Of a DNA stretch of 64,000 nucleotides, positions 32,831 to 42,995 are shown one piece after another. The DNA comes from Cyanoderma ruficeps (Eukaryota; Chordata; Aves; Passeriformes; Timaliidae), in assembly GCA_008694505.1 (NCBI GenBank), contig VZDJ01000049.1:2227676-2291675 (forward strand), written 5' to 3'. Under the pieces are notes generated by a model that did not search any database, had not been told where the DNA came from, and saw only the letters and a program-made list of their open reading frames with translations. The translations under genes were made by a program, and so were the position numbers. The stretch's first letter is position 1, and every line of letters begins with the position of its first letter.

Positions 32831-34840
32831 AGACCCTCTGGGTTCTGGGGCCAACTGAGGTGCTCAATCCCCATGACCCACATTCCAGAGAGAGACCCTT
32901 GGGGTCATTTCCCACGGCTGGCAGGGCACACGCTGGCCCTGACCTTGGCCCTTCTCCTTGCCTTGCTGCCTGTCCCTCTCTCCATGCACAGGGTGCAGCG
33001 TGGGGCCGTGCCTCAGTTTACCCACCCGCCGCTGCTGTATATCCGTATTTCTGGACACCCAGGGCTGTCAGAGCTGGGGAGGGACCGTGTTGCTGATTGA
33101 GCCGGACACGGGGAGCCCGGGCACCGCACCCTGTGCCGGGGTGATGCTGTGGCCCCGGCATCTCGCCTGCCTCCGCCTTTATCGCCCTGCTCCATCCTGG
33201 CTCTTCCAGCCCTGCCTGTGCTGCCTGCCGTGCCCTTTGCCCAGAGGCTGCCGGCTCACCGTGCCCTGCTAGCGCCCATGTCTGCTTTGCATGGTGACAC
33301 AGGTGCCAGTCCCCAGTGGGTGGCATCTGTCAATCGAGTGGCCCATCGGTAGCATCTGTCCCCAAGCCCTGGGCAAGTTCCCACTGCCAGCCCTTGGAGC
33401 AGCAGGGACGAGTGCCCCGCTCCCTTCATCCCCCTCCCGTGGCTGAGGGCACGGAGCTGTGGGGCGGGCGCCGCGTGGGTGCCCGCTGGGCCACGAGCGG
33501 GATCCAGATCCAGGGAGGGAGTTAATGGAGGGAAAAGGCAGCGGGAAGCCAGCGCCTCTTCCTGCGAGGGCGCGCCTGCGCCCGGCGAGCACCGGGGTGA
33601 GCCCGTGTGGTTTGTGGGTGTGAGCGAGGCGAGCGTGCGCCCGGCTGCGTGTGCGCCTGGCAGCCTGTTTGTGTAACCTGCCGGGGCGTGTGACGGCCAG
33701 CCACGGTCCCACAGGGCTGGGGGCTCGGCGTGCAGGGGGGGCTGGCTGTGAGCACACGTGTGTTCGTGTGTCTCTGTGAGCGTTGCACAAGGCCGGGGTG
33801 TCAAGCGCAGCGCGGTGACCCCTGGCCGGGGGCACACGGGGTGCTGCGTGTGCCTGCACGTCCCGCTGGGGCTGTGCTCCTGTGTGCACACACGGGGCCT
33901 GTTCTGGCCGGTGGAGCAGAGGGGGGAGAGCGTGTTGGCTGCAGGGCAGGGAGCTGCAGCGAGGAGATGGTGGCTTTGGCGGGGGGCCAGGCTGCCGGGG
34001 GGTGCAGGGGGAGTGCCGAAGGACGCGGGACAGTTTATTCCTTCCTGGCACGCCGGTGGCTGGGACAGGGGTACGGGTCGGGGGGCGGCTGGAGGAGGGG
34101 GTGTTAGTTTTAATCGCTGCTCCTCTGTTTGTTGCTCTGGCCTCCCGGCCCCCCTCCCTCCTCACCCTGCTGTCTGGCCCGTGGGAGGTTGGGGCCTGGA
34201 GGGGCTGTTCCTGGGGGGTTTGTGCCTGTGCCAGCTGTGTGGGAGGTGCTGGTGCTGTCCCCCACGTCAGGGCACGGTGCCATGGGTCACACCTCTGTCC
34301 CGCAGGCCTGGCACTGCCTCCAGCTCTGAGTGTAAGGCCTGGCTTTACTGTAGGCAGCAGCAGATGGCTGCCATCACGGCCCCGTGGGGACACCCACCCC
34401 AGGCCGCCGTGAGCTGGCGATGCTGGGGTGCATCACCCACCTGTGGGGCGCTGGCTGCCCCTGAGGGGCTGTGGGGCAGCCCCGCTGAGCCCCGAGGAGG
34501 AGCAACCAGCACAGAGCTTGGCCTGCAGCCTCTACCTGGGCAGGCTGCCAGGGGGATTGCCCTTGAAGTGGCCCTTGCCGTGCCTCGTGCTTCGTGCCCC
34601 ACGTCCCCCCCAGTTCCCCCCACACCGGCACCCCACTGCCCGCCGGCGGTTGCACCACGGGGTGGGAGGAAGCGCCCCAGAGCTCCCGCGCCCGTAACGG
34701 TGGCTGCCTTATCTCGGGGCCTTCTGGGCCCCCCCAGCCCTTATCTGCCACGGCCGTTGGCCCTGGCTGGGCTCGCAGCCCCCCCTCGGCCGCCCCAGCC
34801 CCTGCGGGGTCAGCCCTTGGGGGCGGCCGCTTGGCAGCCT
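32831..34840. other. Non-coding stretch, nothing firmly recognised
   Basis: GC-rich DNA, with a GT/CA-rich section near 33,590-33,900. A frame near 32,888-33,000 encodes a hydrophobic run (LALTLALLLALLPVPL) between an AG acceptor-like site and a CAG, but it has no start or donor that would make it a signal peptide exon, so it is not called. Confidence 0.45.
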
Positions 34841-34849
34841 GCCCCCTCG

Positions 34850-34935
34850 ATCCTTTTTGAAGTTTCAAATCCATTTAAGTCAAGAGGAGGGAAAGTTATT
34901 GCCTCTAAAGCCCCTTGCGTTGAGCAGTAAATCCT
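34850..34935. promoter_or_regulatory. AT-rich island
   Basis: TTTTTGAAGTTTCAAATCCA, TTTAAGTCAAG and GTTATTGCCTCTAAAG between GC-rich flanks. Candidate regulatory element by composition only. Confidence 0.3.
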
Positions 34936-35289
34936 CTTTGCTGGGCCAGCGCCTCCTCCCAGCACCCGCGGGACCAGGCGGGGGGTGACTCCCGGGGGGG
35001 GGCGGGTACAGGCTGAATGTGTGTGTCCCCAGCACCCTGCAGGCAGGTGCTTTGTGCCTGGGAGGGTGTGGGAACCCCAAAACACGGTCGGTGTGGGTTT
35101 GGGGTTCCTTTGAAACCCCCCAGCTGAGCAGGCAAGAGCATCACTGCTGCTTGCCCACCGTTTGCTCACCCTGCTTTGGCCCAGAAAGGAGGTTCCCCTT
35201 GTGACATCAATACCCCGGTGTCCCCAGCAGTGTGGCACAGCACCCCCCCTGCTGCCCTGCACCCTCTGTGAGGCTGGTGGAGCGGGAGC

Positions 35290-35500
35290 TGGATATGCTG
35301 CCGGCACGCTGGCGTGTTTTATTTGATTTCCCTTCTCCCGAGCTGGCAATATTTAAATATTAATGCCTGCCTCTAATTGCTGGGTCAGAGGAGCGGGGCG
35401 GCGCGGGAACGGGTGCAGGGGCGGCTGATTTTGTTGTCTCGGGGAGTGTTTGCCGAGGAATAATGTTTGTGCACACACACATAATTTTACTCCCTTGGGA
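35290..35500. promoter_or_regulatory. AT-rich island
   Basis: GTTTTATTTGATTTCCC, GCAATATTTAAATATTAATGCC, CTCTAATTGCTGG, GGAATAATGTTTG and ACATAATTTTAC. It includes a near-palindromic AATATTTAAATATT. Candidate regulatory element. Confidence 0.35.
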
Positions 35501-35799
35501 TTTACTCGGCCTTGGGAGTGATGCGGGGTGGGGGGGGGAGGAGGCTGAGCTGTGATGCCACCGGGGCCATCATTTTGCAGCAGGGGCACCCACCCCCCGC
35601 ATCCGGGGGCCCTTCTCCCTCGCCCGCAAGAGGGGATTGCTAATGGCAGGGGAGGAGGGAGGGAGGTGTTTTATTTTCTCTCCGGGGCAGCGCGGCGTCA
35701 GATGCTTGCGTGCTCGCTTCCTGTAATAAAGCGACCGCCGGCGCGCTTGTCACCTGCTCTCTGTTGTGCTGCCAAGCGCAGACATGCCGCTTCTCGCTG

Positions 35800-35935
35800 C
35801 GGGCCCTGGCGTGCTCCCCCGCCGCCGCCGCCGCTGCCGTGCCCGCCCCGGGCGCTCGCCCCGTGCCAGCGCGGCGGTAGCAGGTGTTTGGGCAGGGTGC
35901 GACGGTGCCTGTTGCCGCACGCCCCGTGCGGGCGG
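35800..35935. promoter_or_regulatory. CpG-rich cluster with (GCC)n
   Basis: GCCGCCGCCGCCGCTGCCG at about 35,821-35,839 followed by CGCCCCGGGCGCTCG. It could be a small CpG island. No exon could be assigned. Confidence 0.3.
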
Positions 35936-36719
35936 GGGCCGTTTAACTGTTCTTCACCCCCTTCGATGCCCTTCCTCCCTGCTTGGTGCTGCTGGGGGGG
36001 TCCCGCTCCCCTGTTCGCCGGCGTTTTGGATGCGCCGTGGCAGAGGCGGCCCAGCTGCAAGCGAGTGGCTCTGGTCGTCCCCAGCTGTGCCGAGCAGTTG
36101 GAGCGGGGAGGTGGGTGCAGCGTGGTGCAGCTCAGGGGTTGTGCAAGCTGCTTGGCGCTGCTGTTGCCTGCCGTGCTGTGCCATGCCGTGCCACGCAGCT
36201 GGCTTGGACGTCAGGTCACTGCCCACTGTGCCGTGCGGCCACTCTGGGCTGCTCACCGTGCTGTGCTGTACCTTTGCATGCACAACCCGGGTGCCCGCAC
36301 CTTCCCAGTGCTGTTAGGGGAATTTTCCCCGTTGAGAAATCCCTCAGCTCCCCTTTGGATCCCTCACTGGTTTGCCAACACTCCGCAGCCGTTGTTCCTT
36401 GGCTGTGCAATCTCCTTCCTCCTGCCCGCATGGCACATGAGCCATCCGGGTTAACCGGTGTTGGCTGGGTCCTGCTCCCGTTAACCCCGGCCAAGGGAAT
36501 TCTGTGCCCTTGGACCTGGCAGGGAGGCTCCTTGCCAGGGGCTAACACGGGGTCTGCTCCCCACAGGCAGCCTGGAGCGTTGTAGATGTGGGGTTTAGGG
36601 ATAAATGACACCCGAATATCCCCCGTGGAGGAAGCAGGCTGGGTTTTCCTCCTTCCCACCCGCATCCTGCCCCTCTCCAGCCCCGGCTCCCGGCGCTGCC
36701 TTTGTTTCCGCTGTATAAC

Positions 36720-37085
36720 AAGATGATGGGTTAGGGTCAAGCTGCGGGTTCATAACTTGTTGGAAGACTTTGCCGAACAATAAAGGTGTCTGGCTTTATA
36801 TCTGCTCGTATTTTATCCGTGCCACGGCCTTTCCCCAGCGCCGGCCGGGATTTACGGCGGGGGATATTTGAACGTGTCGAGGCGAGACGGGGAAGCCGAG
36901 GCCGACCCCCTCCCCACGCCTTTGCATTCAGTGCCTGGGCGCTGAAATATTTACCTTCCAGCTCCTCTGACAGTTCAAGCCGTCTCGTGAAGCAAAGGTT
37001 ATTGAACTGCGAATGTTATGACATTACATTTTTGTGTCTGCACTTTCTAGATGCGTGATGCAGCCTGAATGATAAGTGATCTCGG
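36720..37085. promoter_or_regulatory. Extended AT-rich island, candidate regulatory element
   Basis: AT-rich sequence broken by a GC-rich centre: GTTCATAACTTGTTGG, CTCGTATTTTATCC, GCTGAAATATTTACC, AGCAAAGGTTATTG, GAATGTTATGACATTACATT and AATGATAAGTGATC. There are GATA (GATAAG, TTATCC) and forkhead-like (ATTTACC) words. Resembles vertebrate conserved non-coding elements in composition. Confidence 0.4.
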
Positions 37086-37091
37086 GGTTAA

Positions 37092-37128
37092 GGGTGGGTT
37101 TTTTTTTTTTCTTTTTTTCCTTTCTGTT
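37092..37128. repeat. T-rich low-complexity tract
   Basis: T runs with interspersed C, about 35 bases. Confidence 0.85.
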
Positions 37129-37424
37129 CCTTTCCCACCCTCCCTGCTCTCCTCCCTGAGCTGTCAGCTCTGCTGGCGCTTGATAACGCTCCCTTTTATT
37201 GCCCTGCCTTTGCATTCCTGCTGCTGGGCTCCCTGCAGTCGAGGTGGGTGCTGGGAAGGCGGGAGAGGGACATTTTCACCTCAGAAGCCTGGCTGCCCTG
37301 GTGTGTGCCTCAGTTTCTCTAACCCTCCTGCCATGATTGGTCATCCGTGCCAGCAGCCCCTCTTGGTGGTTGGTACTCCCAGCGCAGGGAAACGCTGCAT
37401 CCTGTATCCCACCAGGACCACAGG

Positions 37425-37520
37425 GGAATTTGAGTTGGAAGTGACCTCAAAGCTCCTCTCATTCCAGCCACTTCCACTAGTCCAGGTTGCTCCAAGCCCC
37501 ATCAAACCTGGCCTTGCCAT
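37425..37520 (-). mobile_element. CR1 LINE 3' fragment (antisense)
   Basis: The + strand reads GAGTTGGAAGTGACCTCAAA, then CATTCCAGCC, then CCACTAGTCCAGGTTGCTCC and CCATCAAACCTGGCCTTG, which is the reverse complement of the CR1 3' untranslated region. Compared with the usual sequence it lacks the CCTGCCATGGGCAGGGACAC block between the two halves, a deletion of about fifteen to twenty bases. About 95 bases remain, with no coding capacity. Confidence 0.85.
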
Positions 37521-37919
37521 GCCGTGGGGCAGGAGGTGATGCCCGGTGTCACTGGTGCCAGTCTGTGCCATGGTGCCCACCTTGCAGCCGCCTTAGTGGG
37601 ATTTTGGGGTGCTGAGGTGGTGTTCTCTGGTACCCTGTCTGTCGGGGTACAGCATGTCATCAGCTGTCCCCACTGGAGACACAGCATCCTCGGTGGCCAA
37701 ATGGCCAGGGGGACACGTGGCGAGGGGGACAAGTGACAGCAGGCCTGGGCTGTCCCATACACACTAGAGGGCAGCAATAAACTGGATCAGTGGGCTGTGC
37801 TCAGTCCCTGGGGGCGTTGAGGGGTCTGACCCCTCAAATTTGCCCTGGCACAGTGACTTTGCACAGCGGGGGCACACTTATTTTTAAACGAAACCTTTGC
37901 AGCAGGGACGAGGACCCTC

Positions 37920-38010
37920 CAAGCACTCGGACCTGCAGTGTCATTTCGTCCCAAGAGCAAATTAATTAAGTCATTGCATAAATTTGGCTGCGCTCGCTGC
38001 CGGTGAATCA
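37920..38010. promoter_or_regulatory. AT-rich island
   Basis: GCAAATTAATTAAGTCATTG continuing into CATAAATTTGGC. TTAATTAA palindrome and an AP-1/CRE-like AAGTCAT word. Candidate regulatory element. Confidence 0.35.
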
Positions 38011-38229
38011 CATCTGCACTAACCCCACGTCCCCCCTGGCTTTTCCCTGGGCTCCCCCTCCCTGCTTGGCTTCCCAGCAGGAGTCAAGATCTCACCCTGC
38101 AGCGCCTGGAGATTTCCATGGGCTCAGGGCTGGCTGAGCATCCCGAGCATCCCGGGTCGGGGCGGCTGCCAGCACTAACAGAATCCAGCTGTGCTGGCGG
38201 GCGGGGAGGGGGGGGGCCGCGGGGAAAAG

Positions 38230-38520
38230 GGGGGAAAAAAAATATNTAAAAAATAATAAAAAAAAAAAGAGGTCAGGGCCCGGGAAATTAAATGTTCATA
38301 AATGTAGGCCCGAGCGCTTAAAAAGTAGGGCAGTGCCATTAAATCTCATTAAAGTTTAATACCTATCAGTGCCACTTCAGGCAGCCCTTGGACATTGCTT
38401 TAATTTGATGGGTGTTAAGGGAGAATTATCAAATAATTGTGCTGGCTGGGGACTCGCTTTTATCATGTTACATGGAAAGCTCTCCCGGCTTTGTGCCGCA
38501 CATCAAAACAGCGGCGGGTA
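38230..38520. promoter_or_regulatory. Long AT-rich island, candidate regulatory element
   Basis: Begins with an A-rich tract holding an N (38,246), then GGAAATTAAATGTTCATAAATG, GCCATTAAATCTCATTAAAG, TTTAATACCTATCAG, GCTTTAATTTGATGG, GAGAATTATCAAATAATTGTGC and CATGTTACATGG. Repeated ATTAAA/TTTAAT words and a GATA-type TTATCA. Conserved-element-like composition for nearly 270 bases. Confidence 0.4.
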
Positions 38521-38756
38521 GGTATTGTTCTGGGGAGGGGACGGGGGTGGCTGCAGGGGGGGTCCCCACTGTCCCCATCGCCCTCAGCGGTGGCAGGAGG
38601 GATGAGGGACACCGGATCAGGTCGTTACAGGGATTTGTTGCCCCAGTGATCAGCTTTTTCTGCCCAAATTTAACCCATCTGCCCCCAGTAGGGGTTTGCT
38701 GCCCCAGGCTGGCGTCGTGGAGGGTGGCATGGAGACAGGGAACATCCTGCCACAGT

Positions 38757-39010
38757 CCCCATGGATTCTGCTGTTATCCCTGTGGGCCCTGCCAGTGTTC
38801 CCGTGGCTCCTGTCACCGTCCCCATGGGTCCTGTCACCATCCCCCTGAGTCCTCCCATCAGCCCTGTGGGCTTTGCTGATGTTCCCGTGGCTCCTGCCAC
38901 CATCCCCATGGGTCCTATTGGTGTCCCCAAGGGTCCTGCCATCATTCCCATGGGTCCTGTCACCACCCCCATGGGTCCTGGCATTGTCCCCATGGGTCCT
39001 ACCAGTCTGT
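38757..39010. repeat. 21-bp minisatellite, about twelve copies
   Basis: Units approximate GTCCCCATGGGTCCTGTCACC. Because 21 is a multiple of three, the + strand gives a heptapeptide repeat close to VPMGPVT and the minus strand a GPMGMVA repeat. Both are artefacts of the array: no upstream or downstream coding context exists. Confidence 0.93.
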
Positions 39011-39279
39011 CCTGCTGGTGTCCCCATGTCCCAGCAGGGTTGTGCCACTCTTCCTGAACTCGCTACCCCAGGATGGCAGTGTGGGGCTGTGGGTGCTGCT
39101 AATACTAATTTTTGGAGGGGCTGTGGGGTCTGTGGGGAATTGCAGATGGGAGGAGCCGGGGACGGCCGGCTCCGTGCCGAGGCAAGGACATGGGCCCATG
39201 CATTTTTTATAGGGTGCACCCGGGGTTATTTTTATTTCTTTCTATTTCCTTCCTCCTCCCCTCGCTGTAAAAAGTCCCT

Positions 39280-39560
39280 GTTGATAAAGAATTAGTGCCA
39301 GGTCGTTAGTCCTGGTTTTTATGAGATAAACCCGGGTGCAAGGTGCTGTCGTGTAAACGCCGGGGCCAGGGGACCGCGGGGACGGGGGAGAGCGGAGCCG
39401 CCGCCATGAATTATTCAGCAGCGCCTGATTTCACATTATTCTCACTGATACTTTTACAACCTGTCAGTAAATAAAAAGATTCTACATTATTTATAGAAAT
39501 GGACCCGAATTGGGTAGGAGAATTTACTGTTGCTATTATTAGGGGCTGCTCAGCACCGCG
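39280..39560. promoter_or_regulatory. Long AT-rich island, candidate regulatory element
   Basis: GATAAAGAATTAGTGCC, TTTTTATGAGATAAACCC, then after a short CpG-rich piece GCCATGAATTATTCAGC, GATTTCACATTATTCTCAC, GTCAGTAAATAAAAAG, CATTATTTATAGAAATGG and TGCTATTATTAGGGG. It contains a MEF2-consensus word TTATTTATAG at 39,487-39,496 that recurs exactly at 41,050-41,059. Likely non-coding regulatory DNA, by composition. Confidence 0.4.
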
Positions 39561-39689
39561 TTAATGAGAGCCGGGTGGTGGCGGATGTGGCTTCCTGTGG
39601 GGACGGTGTCCCCCGTGTCCTTCCAGGTGCCACCTTGCTCCCCAAGGGTCACTGTGTCTGCTGGGGCTCCGTGGGTTTGGGCTGTTTGA

Positions 39690-40450
39690 AGGGGGATATC
39701 TCCTTCCTAAGGGATGTCTTCTTCCCTGGGACATCCATGCTGGGGAGGTCACCTTCCAAGGGATGACATCTTCCCAGGGAGGTCTCCTTCCTGGGGTCTT
39801 CTCCTTCCTAAATCTGTCTGCTTCCTGGGAACATCTTCTCCAGGACTGTGTCTTCCTGAAGGCACCTTCTCAGACACATCTCCTTCCTGAGTATCACATC
39901 TTCCCAGGGACATCCTCTTCCTGACACTTTTCCAGAGACACCTCCCTGTGGATGACACCTTCCCAGGGACATCCTTGCGGGGGATGTCTCCTTCCAGGAG
40001 ATGATATCTTCCCAGAGACATCTTCTTTCCAAGGACAACTCCCTGTGGATGATACCTGCCCAGCAATGTCCCTTTGCTGGGGACATCTCCTTCCAGGGAT
40101 GTCTTCTTCCTGAGCACATCTCCTTCCCAAAAACATCTGCTTCCCAAAAACATCTGCTTCCTGGGGACATCTCCTTCCCAGGGACCTCTGCCTGGGGATA
40201 TGTCCTTCCCTAGGACATCATCTTCCCAGGGACACCTTACCAGGGACATCCTCGCTGGGGATGTTTCCTTCCAGGGGATGATGTCTTCCCAGGGCCATCT
40301 CCTTCCCAAAGACATCTGCTTCTTGGGAACATCTTCTTGAGAATGTCTCCTCCCTGGGGACCACATCTTTAGGAACATCTCCTTCCTGGTGTCCACATCT
40401 TCCCAGGGATATCTCCTTCCCAGGTGCCAGCTCTGGGACACACATCTCTG
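39690..40450. repeat. Degenerate minisatellite with GGGACATCTCCTTCC core
   Basis: About 750 bases built from variants of TTCCCAGGGACATCTCCTTCC with GATGATATCTTCC and TGGGGATGTC interpolations, giving a core roughly every 15-36 bases. The minus strand is open for 230 codons of charged, tryptophan-containing repeats (GRRYPWEDVD-like). I read this as a side effect of the repeat and not as a protein, because the units show insertions and deletions and no splice or start context. Confidence 0.9.
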
Positions 40451-40844
40451 CCAGAGGAGGATGCTTCCCAGTCATGCTGCAGTTACATTTGTGTCCCCAT
40501 CCAGTGAATTGTTCCCACCATCCCTCCTGGCTCTGCATCCCACCCTGCTGGAGGGGCTCCACTTCCAGCCTGTCCCCCCTTTGCCATCATTTGCCTGTCA
40601 CCGGAGCCATCCCACCCCCGCACCCGCCAGCCCCCCGGATCCCATCTGGGCTTCCTGCATCCCTGATGTGACAGCTCCAGAGAGGTGGAAAAGCATCACA
40701 CGGGGGCTGGGAAGCCCCGAGGAGGGGCTGGGCTGGGCTGCAGGTAAACCAAGGCACGGCGGCAGTGGAAAAGCCAGGAGGAAACCCAAGCTGTAATGGT
40801 TTGTCTGCGGTGTCCTAAGGTGGCTGCTCCCAGGCTGCCAGTGA

Positions 40845-41345
40845 CAGGTTTATTGGCAGGCAGGCCGGGCTGGAAGGATTGTGGGCTATTTACAGTGCTG
40901 GGGCCGTGACTTTGCGAGCAGACAGTTAACATAAATTCACATGATGGATCAGTTATCACTTCATTGAACTGGTGGCGGATCCATTGAAGGCTGTGCAGTA
41001 ACATACTGTTTCCTGGCTCTGCGCAGCGCTGGGATACATTAAATACACTTTATTTATAGCTTACCATTGCTGCACTGTGGGCAGGAGAATGCAGCTTTTG
41101 CAACTATCATCTAATTTTATGATGAGCATTAAAGCAAGGCCTATAATTTGCACCTTTTTATTCATTAGACACTGGTGCAGCCATAAGTCAAGAATGCCCA
41201 GGGATTTAGATGCAGATCCAGAAGATAAACTATTGACAAGCCAGATGTATTTTTACATTAGTGTGCCTTTACAATAGTTTATGTTGAGAGTGGAATATAA
41301 ATTGCATTATTAAATACGAACCACTCTCGTAACCGCTGCTCTTCC
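40845..41345. promoter_or_regulatory. Strongest conserved-element-like island (about 500 bp)
   Basis: AT-rich, complex, repeat-free sequence within GC-rich repeats. Landmarks: GGGCTATTTACAGTG (40,885), CAGTTAACATAAATTCACATG (40,922), CAGTTATCACTTCATTG (40,950), the MEF2-type TTATTTATAG (41,050-41,059), CATCTAATTTTATGATGAGC (41,108), CACCTTTTTATTCATTAGAC (41,151), TACATTAGTGTGCC (41,253) and ATAAATTGCATTATTAAATACG (41,297). The motif variety and lack of decay are what ancient vertebrate enhancers look like. Conservation itself cannot be checked here. Confidence 0.5.
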
Positions 41346-41599
41346 TGCGTCTGTGCAGGCAGGGTGGGATTCGGAACCGCAGAGCACGGAGGCTTTGCCT
41401 AATGGTTCCAGGTTGGAGGGGGATTGTTATTTTGGCTTACTTTATCCGTGGATGTGCTGATGCATCAGAGCAGGGGTCTGTCTCAGCACTGTCCCTAGGA
41501 GGAGGCATCCTGTGGGATGAAGAGATGTGGGATGTCAGAGCAAAGCCATCTCAACCACGTGCCCCCAGCAGGGACCTCGGCTTGGCCGCTGCCACCCGG

Positions 41600-41925
41600 C
41601 CAGCAGTGAGTTAAATCCTTTTGTTTCTGAGGCAATACAGTTTATATTATGAGCATGAATAAAAGATGGTTGTGCTAGGGGTAGCTGTCAGGATCTTCGC
41701 CGCCTATAAAGGCTTCTACTGTAGCTTGACAGTAAAAGACTGTGTTTGGGGACTGATGTGGTTTCTCAAAGGAGCTAAATAAATAAGGGACGCTTATTTT
41801 TACACCAGTAAAGGCTGCTGGAAATTTAAAGCCCTGTTTATCTTGCTGAAATCATGGTGTTTATTGTTATCTCGTGGAGGGGGAATTTGCATGTTCACTA
41901 ATAATTAACCCAACCCAGCGTTCTC
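41600..41925. promoter_or_regulatory. Long AT-rich island, candidate regulatory element
   Basis: CAGTTTATATTATGAGCATG, GAATAAAAGATGG, CTACTGTAG (perfect 9-base palindrome around 41,716) followed by CTTGACAGTAAAAG, GCTAAATAAATAAGGG, GAAATTTAAAGCCC, GTTTATCTTGC and TTTATTGTTATCTCG. It has GATA words (TATCT) and A/T-rich MEF2/forkhead-like words. Confidence 0.42.
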
Positions 41926-42109
41926 CCTCCTGTACGTGCAGCAGCCCCGCCGTTATCTGGGGGGAGGAAACGCTTGCAAATCAAATGCAAATATTGACCC
42001 TGCCTGGGCCGGGCGCTGCCGTGGCCGGGTGCTCCCGGTACCACCCCATGGCTGCTGCGGGGGCAGGAGGGCAGCGTGGAGGGGCTGGCTGCTAGTGTGG
42101 GACATGAGA

Positions 42110-42755
42110 GGGCTGATGGGAGCCATCCCCATGGCCACCTTATCCTTATTTCTGCCCTATTCCCATTGGCATCCCATCCACGCTGGTGCCTTTCCATATT
42201 TCCACCCCGTTCCCATCGCCATCCTCTCTCCATTGCCAGCCTGTTGCCATTACCACTCTATCCTTTATATCCATCCTATTGCCATGGCCACCCCATCCCT
42301 ATTGTCACCCTCTGCTACCCCATTCCCATTGTCGCCATGTTGCCACCCCATCCTTCTTTTCACCTCATACTCACTGCTGTCCCATGCCCCCTTCATGCTA
42401 CCCAGCATCCATTGCTATCCATGTGTCCATTCCTGTCCCCATGCCACCCTGTCCCCATTGCCACCCCATCCCTATTTCCACTCCATCTCCATGACCACCC
42501 CTTCCCCAATGCCACTTCATCCTTGTCCTTCCACCCTTGCCCTACGGTCACCTCATTCCCATGACCAGGTCGTCCCTATTGCCGCCCTATCCTTATTGTC
42601 ACCTTGTCCCCATTGACACCCCATCTTTATTTCCACCCTACTTCCTTCGCCACCTCATCCCCGTGGCCACCGCATCCTTATTTCCACCCCATCCCCAGGA
42701 GAACCCCGTCCTTATTTCCACCCCATCCCTGTCCCCACCCCGTGGCCACCCCTTT
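42110..42755. repeat. Degenerate minisatellite with CCCCATTCCCATTGCCACC core
   Basis: About 640 bases of decayed units, each with CCATCC, CCCATTG and CCACC words in roughly 15-24 base spacing. It creates long histidine-, proline- and serine-rich frames on the + strand with no biological meaning. Confidence 0.9.
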
Positions 42756-42829
42756 GTGGCGGGCGCTAACAGGCGTCCCGTCCCGGTTGCCAGTCCCGGT
42801 GCCACCAGATGCTGCCGCTCCGTGTCACA

Positions 42830-42995
42830 CCATCATGTCGCTAGCGGAGTGTAACGGGGAGAGCAGTCGGTGCCTTTGTTTCTCCTGCTCTCCGCACAGC
42901 TGTCACTTCCAGTGATCAGTAGAAAAATCATCACCCCACCGGATCATACATATGGAACGGTGTCTGTGCGGAATATTTATTGTAACATGTGTCGA
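42830..42995. promoter_or_regulatory. Moderately AT-rich patch
   Basis: CACCATCATGTCGCTAGCGG, GATCAGTAGAAAAATCATC, GATCATACATATGG and GGAATATTTATTGTAAC. A possible small regulatory element. Confidence 0.25.

Noticed and set aside
32888..33000. Hydrophobic run LALTLALLLALLPVPL that resembles a signal peptide
   Set aside because: No in-frame start in good context close by and no clear donor, and it directly follows a minisatellite. Leucine-rich frames are common in CTG/CTT-rich DNA.
36780..36790. AATAAA at 36,779 as a polyadenylation signal
   Set aside because: Lies in an AT-rich island with no upstream exon and no GT-rich downstream element. The hexamer is expected there by chance.
38761..39057. 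Open frame with heptapeptide VPMGPVT-like repeats (+ strand)
   Set aside because: It is the translation of a 21-bp minisatellite, with no splice or promoter context and an equally open opposite strand.
42076..42854. Several long histidine/proline/serine-rich open frames on the + strand
   Set aside because: They overlap in different frames across a degenerate CCATTCCC repeat, so composition explains them.
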